From NCBI RefSeq assembly GCF_000739635.1, contig NZ_BATQ01000030.1:1-64000 (forward strand): a stretch of 64,000 nucleotides of DNA, read 5' to 3'. The position numbers and the translations under genes were made by a program. Source of the DNA: Verrucomicrobium sp. BvORR034 (lineage in GTDB: Bacteria; Verrucomicrobiota; Verrucomicrobiia; Verrucomicrobiales; Verrucomicrobiaceae). Positions within the stretch are counted from its first letter, which is position 1. Each line of letters opens with the position of its first letter. The notes below the pieces were generated by a model. The model saw only the letters and a list, made by a program, of their open reading frames with translations, ran no database searches and was not told the DNA's origin. Positions 43,801-51,944 of this stretch are shown in pieces.

Positions 43801-45538
43801 TCGACAGTTCGATCCCAATCCAGTCAAGCCGCAAGAGTTCTTCCTGGTGGAGGTGACTCAAAACGGAGACCGATGGAGTGTGAGGGATTGCCCATTTCCC
43901 AGTGCTGCGTTCGAGCCTCTTGATCTGCTTTCGTACCAGAAAGATGGCAAGATCCTTCATGCCGTTCTGGGACTGGAGACAGCGCAGGGTACAGAATCTT
44001 ACCCCTGCCTGCACACTTGCGAGATGTTGATAGGATCAAATGCGCAATACACCGTCACCCCTTCTTTCCCGCCTGTGGCATTCGCCGGATCCAAGTATTG
44101 GATGCCCACTCTATTGCACGCTTCCGGCCGCTATGTGGGAGTGCGCTGGCCGGTCGGGAAAATCGATTTTGGAGATGTGAGTTTGATGCCGGTCTGGAAG
44201 GCGGAGAGTCTGCAAGCAACTTGCCGCCAATGGTGTCCAAGCAGCGTCTTCACCCTCGCTGCTGATGCGAGTATTGCGGAGTCTGAGGCTGGTACCTTCT
44301 ATCTGGGTTCCCCCACGAGTGGCCTCTACAAGTACGAGCTGAAACAGGCGATGTCTGACTACGCGGTGGTACGTGTGCAATGGAAGCCTGTGGAGACTGC
44401 ATTCACTGCGCCGGGCAAACAGGTGCTCAAACCGATTTTCGCGCTTTCTTCGGATGCCGCGTGGGCGGCTGTAGCGGTGCCGAAACTAGCGAACGAAGAG
44501 CCATATGGAATGAGACACGCAGTTTACGTGGGAGACTCCCTGACCACGCATGGCCCTCCAGAGAAATTTGAAACAGACGTTTGCCTTCACTCCCTTTCAT
44601 TTGACCCGACCGGGAAGTGGTTGGTGGCTGGCGGAGATAACGGCAAAATCCGGATCTACAAGCGAATAGGAAAGGCGTGGAGTTCCGCGGCAAAAGATGA
44701 GGTGAGATTCAGGGTCTCCAACACCATGACGACAAAAATCGTCTCCCTCTCGGTGGAGGCCATCAACGAAGAAGTGCTTCGTGTGATGTGTCAAACGTCG
44801 GTGGGTGCCATCTACGCGTGTGAGTTGAATACGAAGACTGCTGCGTTCAGTGCAACGAAGGTCCCAGTTGCAGAGTCGGCAGCAGAAGAAACAATATCCG
44901 CCAATCCGCAAAGATCCGAGAGGTTTTCGAGTATTTCACGGTTGTCTGCGGAGAGATGGCTGGTGCTACGTGCTGACGGTATCTATGACGTGGCATCCGA
45001 ATCCGGTGAAAAAGGATGGCGGGTGCGCAGGTTGTCCTCACTGTCATCCCAGACGATCACGACTCTGGCAGTGTCTAAAGACGGCAAGATGCTGGCGACG
45101 GGGAGCGAACGAGGGGATGTCAACGTCTTCAGAATGGGGGATGTTCAAGCGGGTGAACTGACACTGGATCATGTGGGGGGCATGAGCCAGCGGCAGCCGA
45201 TCCGGAATCTCTTGTTCATATCAACGGATCCCTGCCGCCTGGCATCATTCGATGGGAGGGATGCAAGGGTGTGGAGTGAGGCCCTGCAGAAGGTCACCAT
45301 GGAGAGTGACTATCCGTTGCTCTACCACCCACCCAGGATGCTCAGTCAACTGCGCGACATTGAGGCTCCCGAAGTCAAGGCCGTGGCCTACTCAGAGGCG
45401 GGGGAGGTGATCGCCGTGGTGGTCCGGACTCTGGACAGGGAGCTGAAGCGGGAGGCCGTGCTGGTGCGTGCGCCTGCGAAGTGGCCGGTGGTGCCGCTCG
45501 AGGAAATTACGACCAGGGAAGGTGCGAACGCCCAATGA
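40883..45538 (+). CDS. STAND-type NTPase with membrane segment and C-terminal WD40-like propeller
   Basis: A 1551-residue protein. The start NPFPGPRPL followed by GGRREATQRL and the Walker A loop HGPSGAGKTSLV (K59) is the signature of nSTAND1-type P-loop ATPases. Walker B is LLIFDGFELV near residue 190, where most homologues have D-Q-F-E. A winged-helix-like region (about 430-580) follows. One membrane helix lies at about 601-620 (VVLPLGVAFGLALISLLIW), followed by a coiled coil (LNKTNNELNKTNQDLGEAK). The remaining ~850 residues are beta-rich with propeller-like blades (LSFDPTGKWLVAGGDNGKIR, KDGKMLATGSERGDVNVFRM). Such proteins sense a ligand and oligomerise on NTP binding. It overlaps the next gene by 4 bp and is probably the switch controlling the neighbouring proteases. 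Confidence 0.88.
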   Translation: MQPETDLASCGLRNPFPGPRPLPCDGLPIGGRREATQRLAGFIHAFRHALLHGPSGAGKTSLVNAGLIPQLDSVYHPIFRLEAMLPTQAGLEASGKGTGANSGHMDKVQLVKPNCLPSDERWEAVSPVCVALALGPWFDGMEGGEVARFLGWFACHRLRECGNAAGEPGGKTTQATLPVTPDKKRHPLLIFDGFELVYKRNVDELSALFRMFDRIFRASISEADFVGEDGWNNLRAEGGQLRSLFVVRSSYMGHLEPWRRWIPGEFSASVELQRMDRKQAEDAIRTRNNDAPAGGQAEVGAKAEGSADTDRGGEAHEIELGQAGGEGVKNVGFLSDQDIDNVITHLTLANEAAKSGPLASSVLEDSQIPDSSDSDQMIEPQHLSILCSNLWEMRRRGNKSDVTREQFRMWLNGFMDDCLQEAVAKIAQSDQRLERGIRLWMESSLILPASRSGLRHDVNEGSGSLVDLGHVGDAEWLGCLGKLAEPLSLQGVLVLHELERKNVLARLMVGNRVRWRLSHGRLIVALQEANDRYFRAHSGWRKGHVWPGLREYAIGGGNRRGIGLMLCMRFLLNWVWQTGAALLPVEKKYKRVATIRALLEVVLPLGVAFGLALISLLIWNQAKELNKTNNELNKTNQDLGEAKRRVGAVVSKANQTIALANLISARSWHNLNRSSNAVITATARVRQSAASPLFERFEASMLYNEVFQSPKEFQQISESEAAVGENDGNDWLKQVMLEVPRSPNKGIDPNWKLAREDIDFNTRLQTAGLRNLKAKVEPLRNAVGVCWSLNSRGDLVTYNPRTQIVDLYPASGNKRSLKLEAHGLPLSAPDSTALSPDGGKLLLVWLYQDRCTRLLWKDLTADPADRPAVAELNPGQMSFLNQRFRGVAFIDPQRALLVGEEMIVETDFSQPKNSKLVVKFHSYGNDESDPHGIIKSCDDDPTVKARGIRLFSPVQSEPTHSTPSRFTFSLLLHRQFDPNPVKPQEFFLVEVTQNGDRWSVRDCPFPSAAFEPLDLLSYQKDGKILHAVLGLETAQGTESYPCLHTCEMLIGSNAQYTVTPSFPPVAFAGSKYWMPTLLHASGRYVGVRWPVGKIDFGDVSLMPVWKAESLQATCRQWCPSSVFTLAADASIAESEAGTFYLGSPTSGLYKYELKQAMSDYAVVRVQWKPVETAFTAPGKQVLKPIFALSSDAAWAAVAVPKLANEEPYGMRHAVYVGDSLTTHGPPEKFETDVCLHSLSFDPTGKWLVAGGDNGKIRIYKRIGKAWSSAAKDEVRFRVSNTMTTKIVSLSVEAINEEVLRVMCQTSVGAIYACELNTKTAAFSATKVPVAESAAEETISANPQRSERFSSISRLSAERWLVLRADGIYDVASESGEKGWRVRRLSSLSSQTITTLAVSKDGKMLATGSERGDVNVFRMGDVQAGELTLDHVGGMSQRQPIRNLLFISTDPCRLASFDGRDARVWSEALQKVTMESDYPLLYHPPRMLSQLRDIEAPEVKAVAYSEAGEVIAVVVRTLDRELKREAVLVRAPAKWPVVPLEEITTREGANAQ

Positions 45539-46950
45539 CTCCCATGATCCTCCGGCCGGACCTGATCGAAGCGCTGCGGAAGTGCGCAAAGCCCGCGCCA
45601 TTTCGGGCGCTCAAGGCCATGGAAATACAGGAGATGGCGGCTCCGGACGCGAACGCGGGGGCGGCGGATGGGAACTGGCTGGAGCCGCGTGATGTGGGCT
45701 GGGGTGTGATCTATGGCGCTGCGGTGGGGCAGGCATTGAAGGAGAAGCTCCGCCCGCTGGTGGAGCATCGTGGCGGAAGGGGGTTGCAAGGGCGGGAGGG
45801 CCGAACGGTGGTGGAGTATCTGGGGCACTACAGGACTGGCTGGGGCGCAGCAGTGGATCCGGATCACTTTACGTATTACCTTCTGCTGGTTGGCGCGCCC
45901 TCGGATGATCTTGACTGGGACTTCCAGCGTGGGCTGGCCATCCAGAATGCGGTGGGGCGGCTGGATTTTTCCACCGATCCCGCCAGGCCTGAGAGCATCA
46001 ACGATGCTGATGCGTTGGAGGCGTATGACCGGTATGTGCGGAGCATCCTGCGTGCGGAATCGATTGCACCAGACCGGGCACCAAGGGTGGGGCTCTTTCC
46101 CGTGGTGGAACCGCGGGATGCCGCCACGGCGCTGGCGCGGGAGCACTTCATGCTGCCGCTGAAGCTCTCTCTGGAGCGCGCGAGGCCGGTCGGGAAGAGA
46201 CGGATCGAGGTGGTGGATGTGGATCCCGAGGAGACGTGCCAACGGGACTGGCATGCGTTTTTACAGCGCGAAGATCTGAGCCTGTATTTCTCATCCAGCC
46301 ACGGAATGGAGTGGTCTGGTAACAACCCGAACCTCAGGTATCAGGGAGCACTGGTCATGCGGGACGGTTCTGCCATCCGGCATGCTCCGCCATTGAAGGA
46401 TGTGAAAAAGGCACCGGCAGGCCTGTTCACGGGTTTGGAAAAAGACGTCTCGCTGGAGGGGCGTGGGTTGATCTGCTTCGCGTGTCATTCTGGAGGCTCG
46501 CAGAAGTCTGGCTCTGACACGGGTGGGTTGTTTGCTGAGTTCTGCTCCAGTGCGCATCACAATCAAACCTCGCTGCTGGTGAAGAGGCTGCTTTCGCACG
46601 GTGGGGGAGCGGCCACTTTTGTGGTGGCTCATGTGAACAGTGCCTTCTCCTTCTCCTTCCAGACCCTGGAGGGCCGGGACTTTGCCAGTCACTTCAAGGC
46701 GCTCATCAGCCGGTTGATGCGAGGGTGGCCGGTTGGGCCATCGTTTGAGGCATCGATGATCCCCTGGCGCCATGCGACGCTGCAGCAGTATCAGGAGGCG
46801 TTTCCCTACAAGGACCTCGCGGGACACCCCTTTCAGGAGGAGTTTCCGTGGCGCGCGTTTGCGCGGTTCGATGCGGAGAATTACATGATCTTTGGCGATC
46901 CCGCGGCGCGGTTGTCTGCATTGCAGACCGTCGAGTCACTCGCTGCTTGA
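45535..46950 (+). CDS. Putative caspase-clan cysteine peptidase (gingipain-like motif)
   Basis: I start at the ATG at 45535, which overlaps the STAND stop (ATGA); this gives 471 residues. No family match is obvious from the N-terminal half. The middle holds the pair expected of clan CD peptidases: a His after a hydrophobic strand, LSLYFSSSHGMEW (H256), and a Cys after another strand, GLICFACHSGGS (C317), followed by a Gly-rich loop and TFVVAHVNSAFS. The CHSGG motif equals that of caspases. The region between the two is short, as in C25/C14 folds. The end, FDAENYMIFGDPAARL, resembles the 'GDP' tails seen after C25 and CHAT domains. It is probably the protease partner of the STAND ATPase, made from the same mRNA. 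Confidence 0.7.
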   Translation: MTPMILRPDLIEALRKCAKPAPFRALKAMEIQEMAAPDANAGAADGNWLEPRDVGWGVIYGAAVGQALKEKLRPLVEHRGGRGLQGREGRTVVEYLGHYRTGWGAAVDPDHFTYYLLLVGAPSDDLDWDFQRGLAIQNAVGRLDFSTDPARPESINDADALEAYDRYVRSILRAESIAPDRAPRVGLFPVVEPRDAATALAREHFMLPLKLSLERARPVGKRRIEVVDVDPEETCQRDWHAFLQREDLSLYFSSSHGMEWSGNNPNLRYQGALVMRDGSAIRHAPPLKDVKKAPAGLFTGLEKDVSLEGRGLICFACHSGGSQKSGSDTGGLFAEFCSSAHHNQTSLLVKRLLSHGGGAATFVVAHVNSAFSFSFQTLEGRDFASHFKALISRLMRGWPVGPSFEASMIPWRHATLQQYQEAFPYKDLAGHPFQEEFPWRAFARFDAENYMIFGDPAARLSALQTVESLAA

Positions 46951-47061
46951 TCCGGCGGCGCGTTAAACGGCTGTCGCAAGCACGACATCGCGCTGTCCAC
47001 ACAGGTGTCGTCTGTCCTTCTCCAGATTTTGTGCCGAGGGCGCACCTGGGCAGCGGGTTTC

Positions 47062-47712
47062 TCAGCCAATGGGTGTGCCACCGGAGCCTGCCGAGAGGCT
47101 TGCCTGCACCATGTCCGCCAGGTTGTTGAACGTGGCATTCTGGATCTGCTTTGACAAGACTTGCATGCGCCCTTTGAGGGCGAATTCCTGATTGATGTGT
47201 TTGGCGAGTGAACGGGTGTCGGCAATCGCTTTGCCGATGGTTTGCTTGCTTGTGACCGAAAATTCCGGGTATGCCAATCGGAAGACGCCTGTCAACCGGT
47301 CCCTGACGACGACCAAGCTTTGACCGTGAGGTGAATCGACACGAGACGTGCCACCGGAGCCGCTCCGGCGCGTGCGCCGGGAGGTGGTGGGGACGGGCTG
47401 GGTATTTGCGACTTCAATGGGAGTGCCTCCGGTGCCACCAAACCTGACAAAGTCTCGAGGAAGGCGGGCTTCTGCTGACGTGACGGTGGCGGGGGATGTG
47501 AGAGCTGCACGCCGGAGGTCTTGTAGCGTGATTTTCTTCTTCTTTTCCGAAGTTTTTTTGGCGGCCCCGGTTTTCCCTTTCTTGTCTGTCTTCCCAGCGG
47601 CTTTGCTGGTGGACTTTTTGGCAGCCTTTTTAGAGGCCTTCTTGGCAATCTTGCCGGGGGTTGGTCTTGGCGTTCCGCCGCTGCCAGCCTTTTTTGAGGG
47701 ATTGGGTTTCAT
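47062..47712 (-). CDS. Lys-rich protein with repeated GSGGT motifs (unknown function)
   Basis: A 216-residue protein I do not recognise. Residues 1-60 are a histone-H1-like basic stretch (AKKASKKAAKKSTSKAAGK). A short motif recurs four times along the chain: GSGGTP near residue 11, GTGGTPI near 93, GSGGTS near 118, and GSGGTPIG at the very C-terminus. Between them is a small folded-looking domain (LVVVRDRLTGVFRLAYPEFS, then AIADTRSLAKHINQEF). It lies alone on the minus strand between two protease operons. The even spacing and terminal copy of the motif suggest recognition or cleavage sites. My guess is that it is a substrate or adaptor of the neighbouring proteases; nothing in the sequence proves this. 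It has no signal peptide. Confidence 0.7.
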   Translation of the reverse strand: MKPNPSKKAGSGGTPRPTPGKIAKKASKKAAKKSTSKAAGKTDKKGKTGAAKKTSEKKKKITLQDLRRAALTSPATVTSAEARLPRDFVRFGGTGGTPIEVANTQPVPTTSRRTRRSGSGGTSRVDSPHGQSLVVVRDRLTGVFRLAYPEFSVTSKQTIGKAIADTRSLAKHINQEFALKGRMQVLSKQIQNATFNNLADMVQASLSAGSGGTPIG

Positions 47713-47905
47713 GAGCTTGGGGTCACGCTTCAGGATGACCCCTTGGCTACAGGGTCCGTTTCAGCATCAGTTCTAAGGAAAAAGTTGTGTGTATGCAATA
47801 AAATATGGACAAACAGGATTAAGATGATTGAGGTTTATGCAGTGAATGGGTGAGCATGGGGTGTGCCGCGGAGTCATCCAATATCGAGCTTGAGGTAAGG
47901 AGCCT

Positions 47906-50900
47906 ATGAAGATCGTCTTGAAAGACCGTTCTCCCTGGAAAGGGATCACGACTGCGACAGCTGCCAGACGAGGGCGCCGGGCGGGAGGTTCGTCGGCAGG
48001 TTTGAAGGGGGTGCCTCCCGATTTTCTTTCGGACGATGTGGAGGTGGCTGATGCGCAGACTTTTGACGTAACTGGCGGGGTCCGTCGCGGAGAGCCGCCT
48101 CCGGCCTTGGAGTTTGAGGTGGCGAGCGGTCCCGGTGAAACCTCTCTGGTGGCCATCCGGCATGAGTCAGGCGCATTGGTCTTCCACCGTCCTTCCCGTG
48201 AAGAAGGCCGGACCCGGCGGGGTGGCAAGCCGGGCGGCACCCGGCAGATCTATCACATCCGCCTGACCCCCTCCATGGAGCCGCTGTCCGAGAGGCGCGG
48301 AGGAGAGCGCCGCTCCCTGGTGACGAAGCTGGTGAAGGTGATAGTGCTGAAGGTGGTGAACAAGATTGTGTCTGCTGCCTTGCCGATACTGGCGAACAAG
48401 TGGGAGACCTCCTCCTGGAACAAGGCGGGGCGTGTGCAGGGATGGCATCGCATGACCCTGGGTGCCGGCGGTGTACTGCAGGTGCAGCCGGTGAGTGCGG
48501 CTTCCATCAAGCCGGTGGAGAAGCCGTCTCTGCTCTTCATTCACGGCACATTTTCCCATGCGCATTCCGCCTTCAAAGAACTGGAGTCGTCAGACTTTTT
48601 CAAATGGGCGGATGCGCGCTACGAGGGACGCATCTTTGCATACAACCACTTCACCATCAGCGAGACGCCGGAAGAGAACGCGCGTGCACTTCTGAAGGCG
48701 TTGCCAGCTGGCACGCACCGGTTCGATGTGATCACGCACTCCCGGGGCGGGCTGGTCCTGAGGCAGCTGGTGGAGCGGCAGAAAGCTCTGGGTTCAGGTG
48801 GGGCGTGGGCGCGGTTCGTTTTGGGGCGGGCCGTGCTGGTGGCCTCGCCCAATGAAGGCACGCCTCTGGCAACCCCGGGGCGATTCGAGGAAACTATCGG
48901 CATGGTCGCGAACATCGCAGAACTGTTCCCTGGACCCTGGTCGGAGGCGGCCAGTTGGGTGTCGGAAAGTCTGGTCTGGCTGGCCACCCGTGTGGGTGAG
49001 GATCTGCCCGGGATCGCCTCCATGAACAAGAACTCCCCCCAGATGGCGGATCTGCGGGATGCGGACCGGGTGGATCGTGATTACTCTGCGCTGGTGTCTG
49101 ACTATCAGATCGGCGATGCCCTCTGGCAGCGGTTTCTCGATCTGGGGATCGACAGGTTCTTCCAGGGGCCGAACGATCTGGTTGTGCCTACGGAAGGCGG
49201 CTGGGCCGTTGGTTCTGAAGACGCGCCCGTGATCCCGGCGGGAAAGATCGGGTGCTTTGGGGCCTCGGGAAATCTCCTGCAGGACAGGCCCAATGTGGTG
49301 AACCATGTGACTTTCTTCAAGGAGGAGGAGACGGTGAAATTCCTCAAGCGGGCGCTTGCTGGGGAACCGCATCCTTTGGAGGAAATTGCGCTCTCCAGGA
49401 TTGGGGTCCGGCGTGGTGGCGGTGGCGTTGCGTCTCCCGACGGGCCTTTGCCCGGTGCGCCTCATGGTGCGGGAGGCAATCCCATCCAACCTCCGGCTCC
49501 TCCGCAGTTCCAGATCCGGCCGTTCCGTGAGGAGCCGGATACACTGGATCTCATGATCTTCGGTGGATCGTATGAGAATGAGGCAGATCGGGGCCGACAC
49601 GGTGGCTTGTCACTGCCGCCCAAGTTGCTGGCCAGCTACGGAAGCGCTCGCGTGATGGTGAACTTCCCTCTGAGCAACGATCAGGAACCCGGGTCGGGGG
49701 CTGGATACAGATTCCAGGAAATCATTGCTGTGCATGAGCGGATACGGAATGCGGTGGATGGCATGGCCGACGCGACGATGCCTGACGAAGAAGAACTCAA
49801 GAAATACGGCGATCTTCTGTTCCGCACGCTTCTGCCTGAAAAGGTGCTGCGCCTCTATGATTTGGCGCGTTCACGACGTGCGGGGGAGCCGTTGTATGTG
49901 AACTTCACTTCCACCATCCCCTGGGTGGCGGACAAGCCGTGGGAGTTTGTCTTTGATCCCCAGGGGCAGGGCCATCTGGCGACGGGAGAGGTATTGTTCA
50001 TACGCAATGTGGTGACCCCCATGCCCTCTGTGGTGCCAGCCCGGCAGGGGGCGTTGCGCATCTTGGTGGTGGCCGCGCAACCGTTGCATGAGGCGAAGCT
50101 GTCCATTGAGGAGGAGATCTCCTTCATCAGGCGTGGGTTTGAACCTCTCATTGAAGCAGGCCTGGCGGTGGTGCGGGTGCTGCCGCGGGCCACCCCGGAG
50201 ACGCTTCAGCAGTATGTGGCCGTGGACCGCTATGATGTGGTGCACTTCATCGGTCACGGGGAGTTTGATTCAGGTGATGAGCAGGGTGGGCTCATCTTTC
50301 AGGATGTGGATGGCAACAGCTGGCCGATGGATGAGGAGCACGTGAAACTGATGCTGGCGAACCGGGGCATCCGTCTCATCTTTCTGAATGCCTGTGAGAC
50401 AGGCCGCGCGGGGAGGCGCAGATTCAACAGCGGCCTGGCATCTCGTCTTGTGGAGGCAGGGATTCCCGCCGTGGTGGCGAACCAGTTCAAGGTGCTTGAT
50501 TTCTCTGCCACGACGTTTGCCCAGCACTTCTACTGGTTTCTAACGAATGGTCTTACGGTGGGTGAGGCGGCGCGGGAGGCGCGCCTGGCCGTGAAGTGCT
50601 TCATTCAGGGAGATACGATCGACTGGGCCGTGCCGGTGGTCTATGCAGGAGATCCGCACTCCCGCCTGGCGGAACGCCCTGTCATCACCTCAACCACCCC
50701 GGTCCGTATGACATCCCCCCTCATCACGCCTGCTGTGAAACGTGCCGCCCAGCAGGACCGCATCCGCATCGCTGTGTGGGACGTGACCTACCAGCTTCCG
50801 GAACTGCGTGACACGTTGCAGCGGCTCAACGAAGCCCAGTGTGTTTACTTCTTTGCCCTGGTCGATCTGTCCCTGCCCTTCGACTCCCTGCTCAAGCAAG

Positions 50901-51670
50901 GGAAGGAGCTGGACTGTGACAAACTGGGGCTGCGGTTCGAGAACGTACCGCGCAAGCTGGCTGTGCAGTATCTGGCCTGCATTACGTCGCTCCGGCTGAT
51001 TGGACGCCGGGACGTCCATGACGATCGGCAGTGGCAGGACCTCTACATCTGGACGCCGCTGAAAAATGCGAACCTTGCGATCGCTTCGATCCATGAGCTG
51101 AAGCTCCCCGCTGGTGATCTGACCCGGAGTGCCATTGCGAATGTGCTGGTGACTACACTTTGTTTCCTGGATGCGGATGTCAATTCCCGCGAAGATGCGC
51201 CTCACAATTCGCCCCTCTACTTGAACTCAGATAGGGAGGTCCGTCTGATCACAGGTCGACAGGAGATCGATCCGAAGAGCCGGAGACTGATCCTGGAAGG
51301 GCTCATGCGCACCAGCAAGACGCGTCCCCAGGATCGGGGCTATGCCGAAGAAAAACTGAACGCATTGGACAAGCTCCTGGCGGTGTTCGGAGATGACGAG
51401 GTTGCGATTAATCGAGAGCATCGCCCAGAAGTTCCCATCGAAGCTGTGGCGGCCAAGAAGGCTGTGGCGGCCAAGAAGGCTGTGGCGGCCAAGAAGGCTG
51501 TGGCGGCCAAGAAGGCTGTGGAGGCCAAGAAAGTGGCGGCCAAGAAGGCTGTGGAGGCCAAGAAAGTGGCGGCCAAGAAGGCTGTGGAGGCCAAGAAAGT
51601 GGCGGCCAAGAAAGTGGCGGCCAAGAAAGTGGCGGCCAAGAAAGTGGCAGCCAAGAAGAGGGGGCGGTGA
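47906..51670 (+). CDS. Alpha/beta-hydrolase-CHAT protein with (VAAKKA)n tail
   Basis: A 1254-residue protein. Residues ~205-480 form an alpha/beta-hydrolase of the lipase/esterase type: [15 protein letters not shown] gives the oxyanion region, and THSRGG at 277-282 the nucleophile elbow (S279). A proline/glycine linker ([16 protein letters not shown]) leads to a CHAT domain (about 540-930), with FIGHGEFD (H784) and [11 protein letters not shown] (C830), the canonical dyad, then [14 protein letters not shown] third domain of ~230 residues ([32 protein letters not shown]) is unknown to me. The last ~75 residues are VAAKKA-type repeats. It shares its two-domain idea with the hydrolase-C14 protein at 32999. 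It stands alone after the Lys-rich gene; 193 bp separate the divergent starts. Confidence 0.87.
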   Translation: MKIVLKDRSPWKGITTATAARRGRRAGGSSAGLKGVPPDFLSDDVEVADAQTFDVTGGVRRGEPPPALEFEVASGPGETSLVAIRHESGALVFHRPSREEGRTRRGGKPGGTRQIYHIRLTPSMEPLSERRGGERRSLVTKLVKVIVLKVVNKIVSAALPILANKWETSSWNKAGRVQGWHRMTLGAGGVLQVQPVSAASIKPVEKPSLLFIHGTFSHAHSAFKELESSDFFKWADARYEGRIFAYNHFTISETPEENARALLKALPAGTHRFDVITHSRGGLVLRQLVERQKALGSGGAWARFVLGRAVLVASPNEGTPLATPGRFEETIGMVANIAELFPGPWSEAASWVSESLVWLATRVGEDLPGIASMNKNSPQMADLRDADRVDRDYSALVSDYQIGDALWQRFLDLGIDRFFQGPNDLVVPTEGGWAVGSEDAPVIPAGKIGCFGASGNLLQDRPNVVNHVTFFKEEETVKFLKRALAGEPHPLEEIALSRIGVRRGGGGVASPDGPLPGAPHGAGGNPIQPPAPPQFQIRPFREEPDTLDLMIFGGSYENEADRGRHGGLSLPPKLLASYGSARVMVNFPLSNDQEPGSGAGYRFQEIIAVHERIRNAVDGMADATMPDEEELKKYGDLLFRTLLPEKVLRLYDLARSRRAGEPLYVNFTSTIPWVADKPWEFVFDPQGQGHLATGEVLFIRNVVTPMPSVVPARQGALRILVVAAQPLHEAKLSIEEEISFIRRGFEPLIEAGLAVVRVLPRATPETLQQYVAVDRYDVVHFIGHGEFDSGDEQGGLIFQDVDGNSWPMDEEHVKLMLANRGIRLIFLNACETGRAGRRRFNSGLASRLVEAGIPAVVANQFKVLDFSATTFAQHFYWFLTNGLTVGEAAREARLAVKCFIQGDTIDWAVPVVYAGDPHSRLAERPVITSTTPVRMTSPLITPAVKRAAQQDRIRIAVWDVTYQLPELRDTLQRLNEAQCVYFFALVDLSLPFDSLLKQGKELDCDKLGLRFENVPRKLAVQYLACITSLRLIGRRDVHDDRQWQDLYIWTPLKNANLAIASIHELKLPAGDLTRSAIANVLVTTLCFLDADVNSREDAPHNSPLYLNSDREVRLITGRQEIDPKSRRLILEGLMRTSKTRPQDRGYAEEKLNALDKLLAVFGDDEVAINREHRPEVPIEAVAAKKAVAAKKAVAAKKAVAAKKAVEAKKVAAKKAVEAKKVAAKKAVEAKKVAAKKVAAKKVAAKKVAAKKRGR
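51443..51658 (+). repeat. In-frame tandem repeat encoding (VAAKKA)n
   Basis: Units of GCTGTGGCGGCCAAGAAG (18 bp) and GTGGCGGCCAAGAAA (15 bp) alternate for about 215 bp at the 3' end of the CHAT gene. The repeats are nearly identical at DNA level, so the tail length can change by slippage without shifting the frame. Confidence 0.9.
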
Positions 51671-51944
51671 TGATGTGCCAGCTTGATCCGTCGGTGACAG
51701 CCCATCTTTTTGGCAGCCTGAACTACTGGTTTCCTGAGTTCCCCAGTTTTATTTGATGGCAAATGCTTTGGCGCGATTGCGCCAAAGAAAGCATGCTCTG
51801 ATAGAGAGGTGGCGGCCCGGCTATCGGTGGACGGTGACAGCCTGTAGTGGGCAAATGACGAGGCTGACGCCGGAGCCGTAAGGACCGCTGAGTCTTGAGA
51901 TCAGTTTGTCGAGAGCCACACTCTGTTGACGGTCGGCTTCTTCG

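Noticed and set aside
51443-51658. Tandem repeat considered as a possible CRISPR-like array
   Set aside because: The repeats are directly adjacent without spacers and stay in the reading frame of the CHAT gene as VAAKKA codons.
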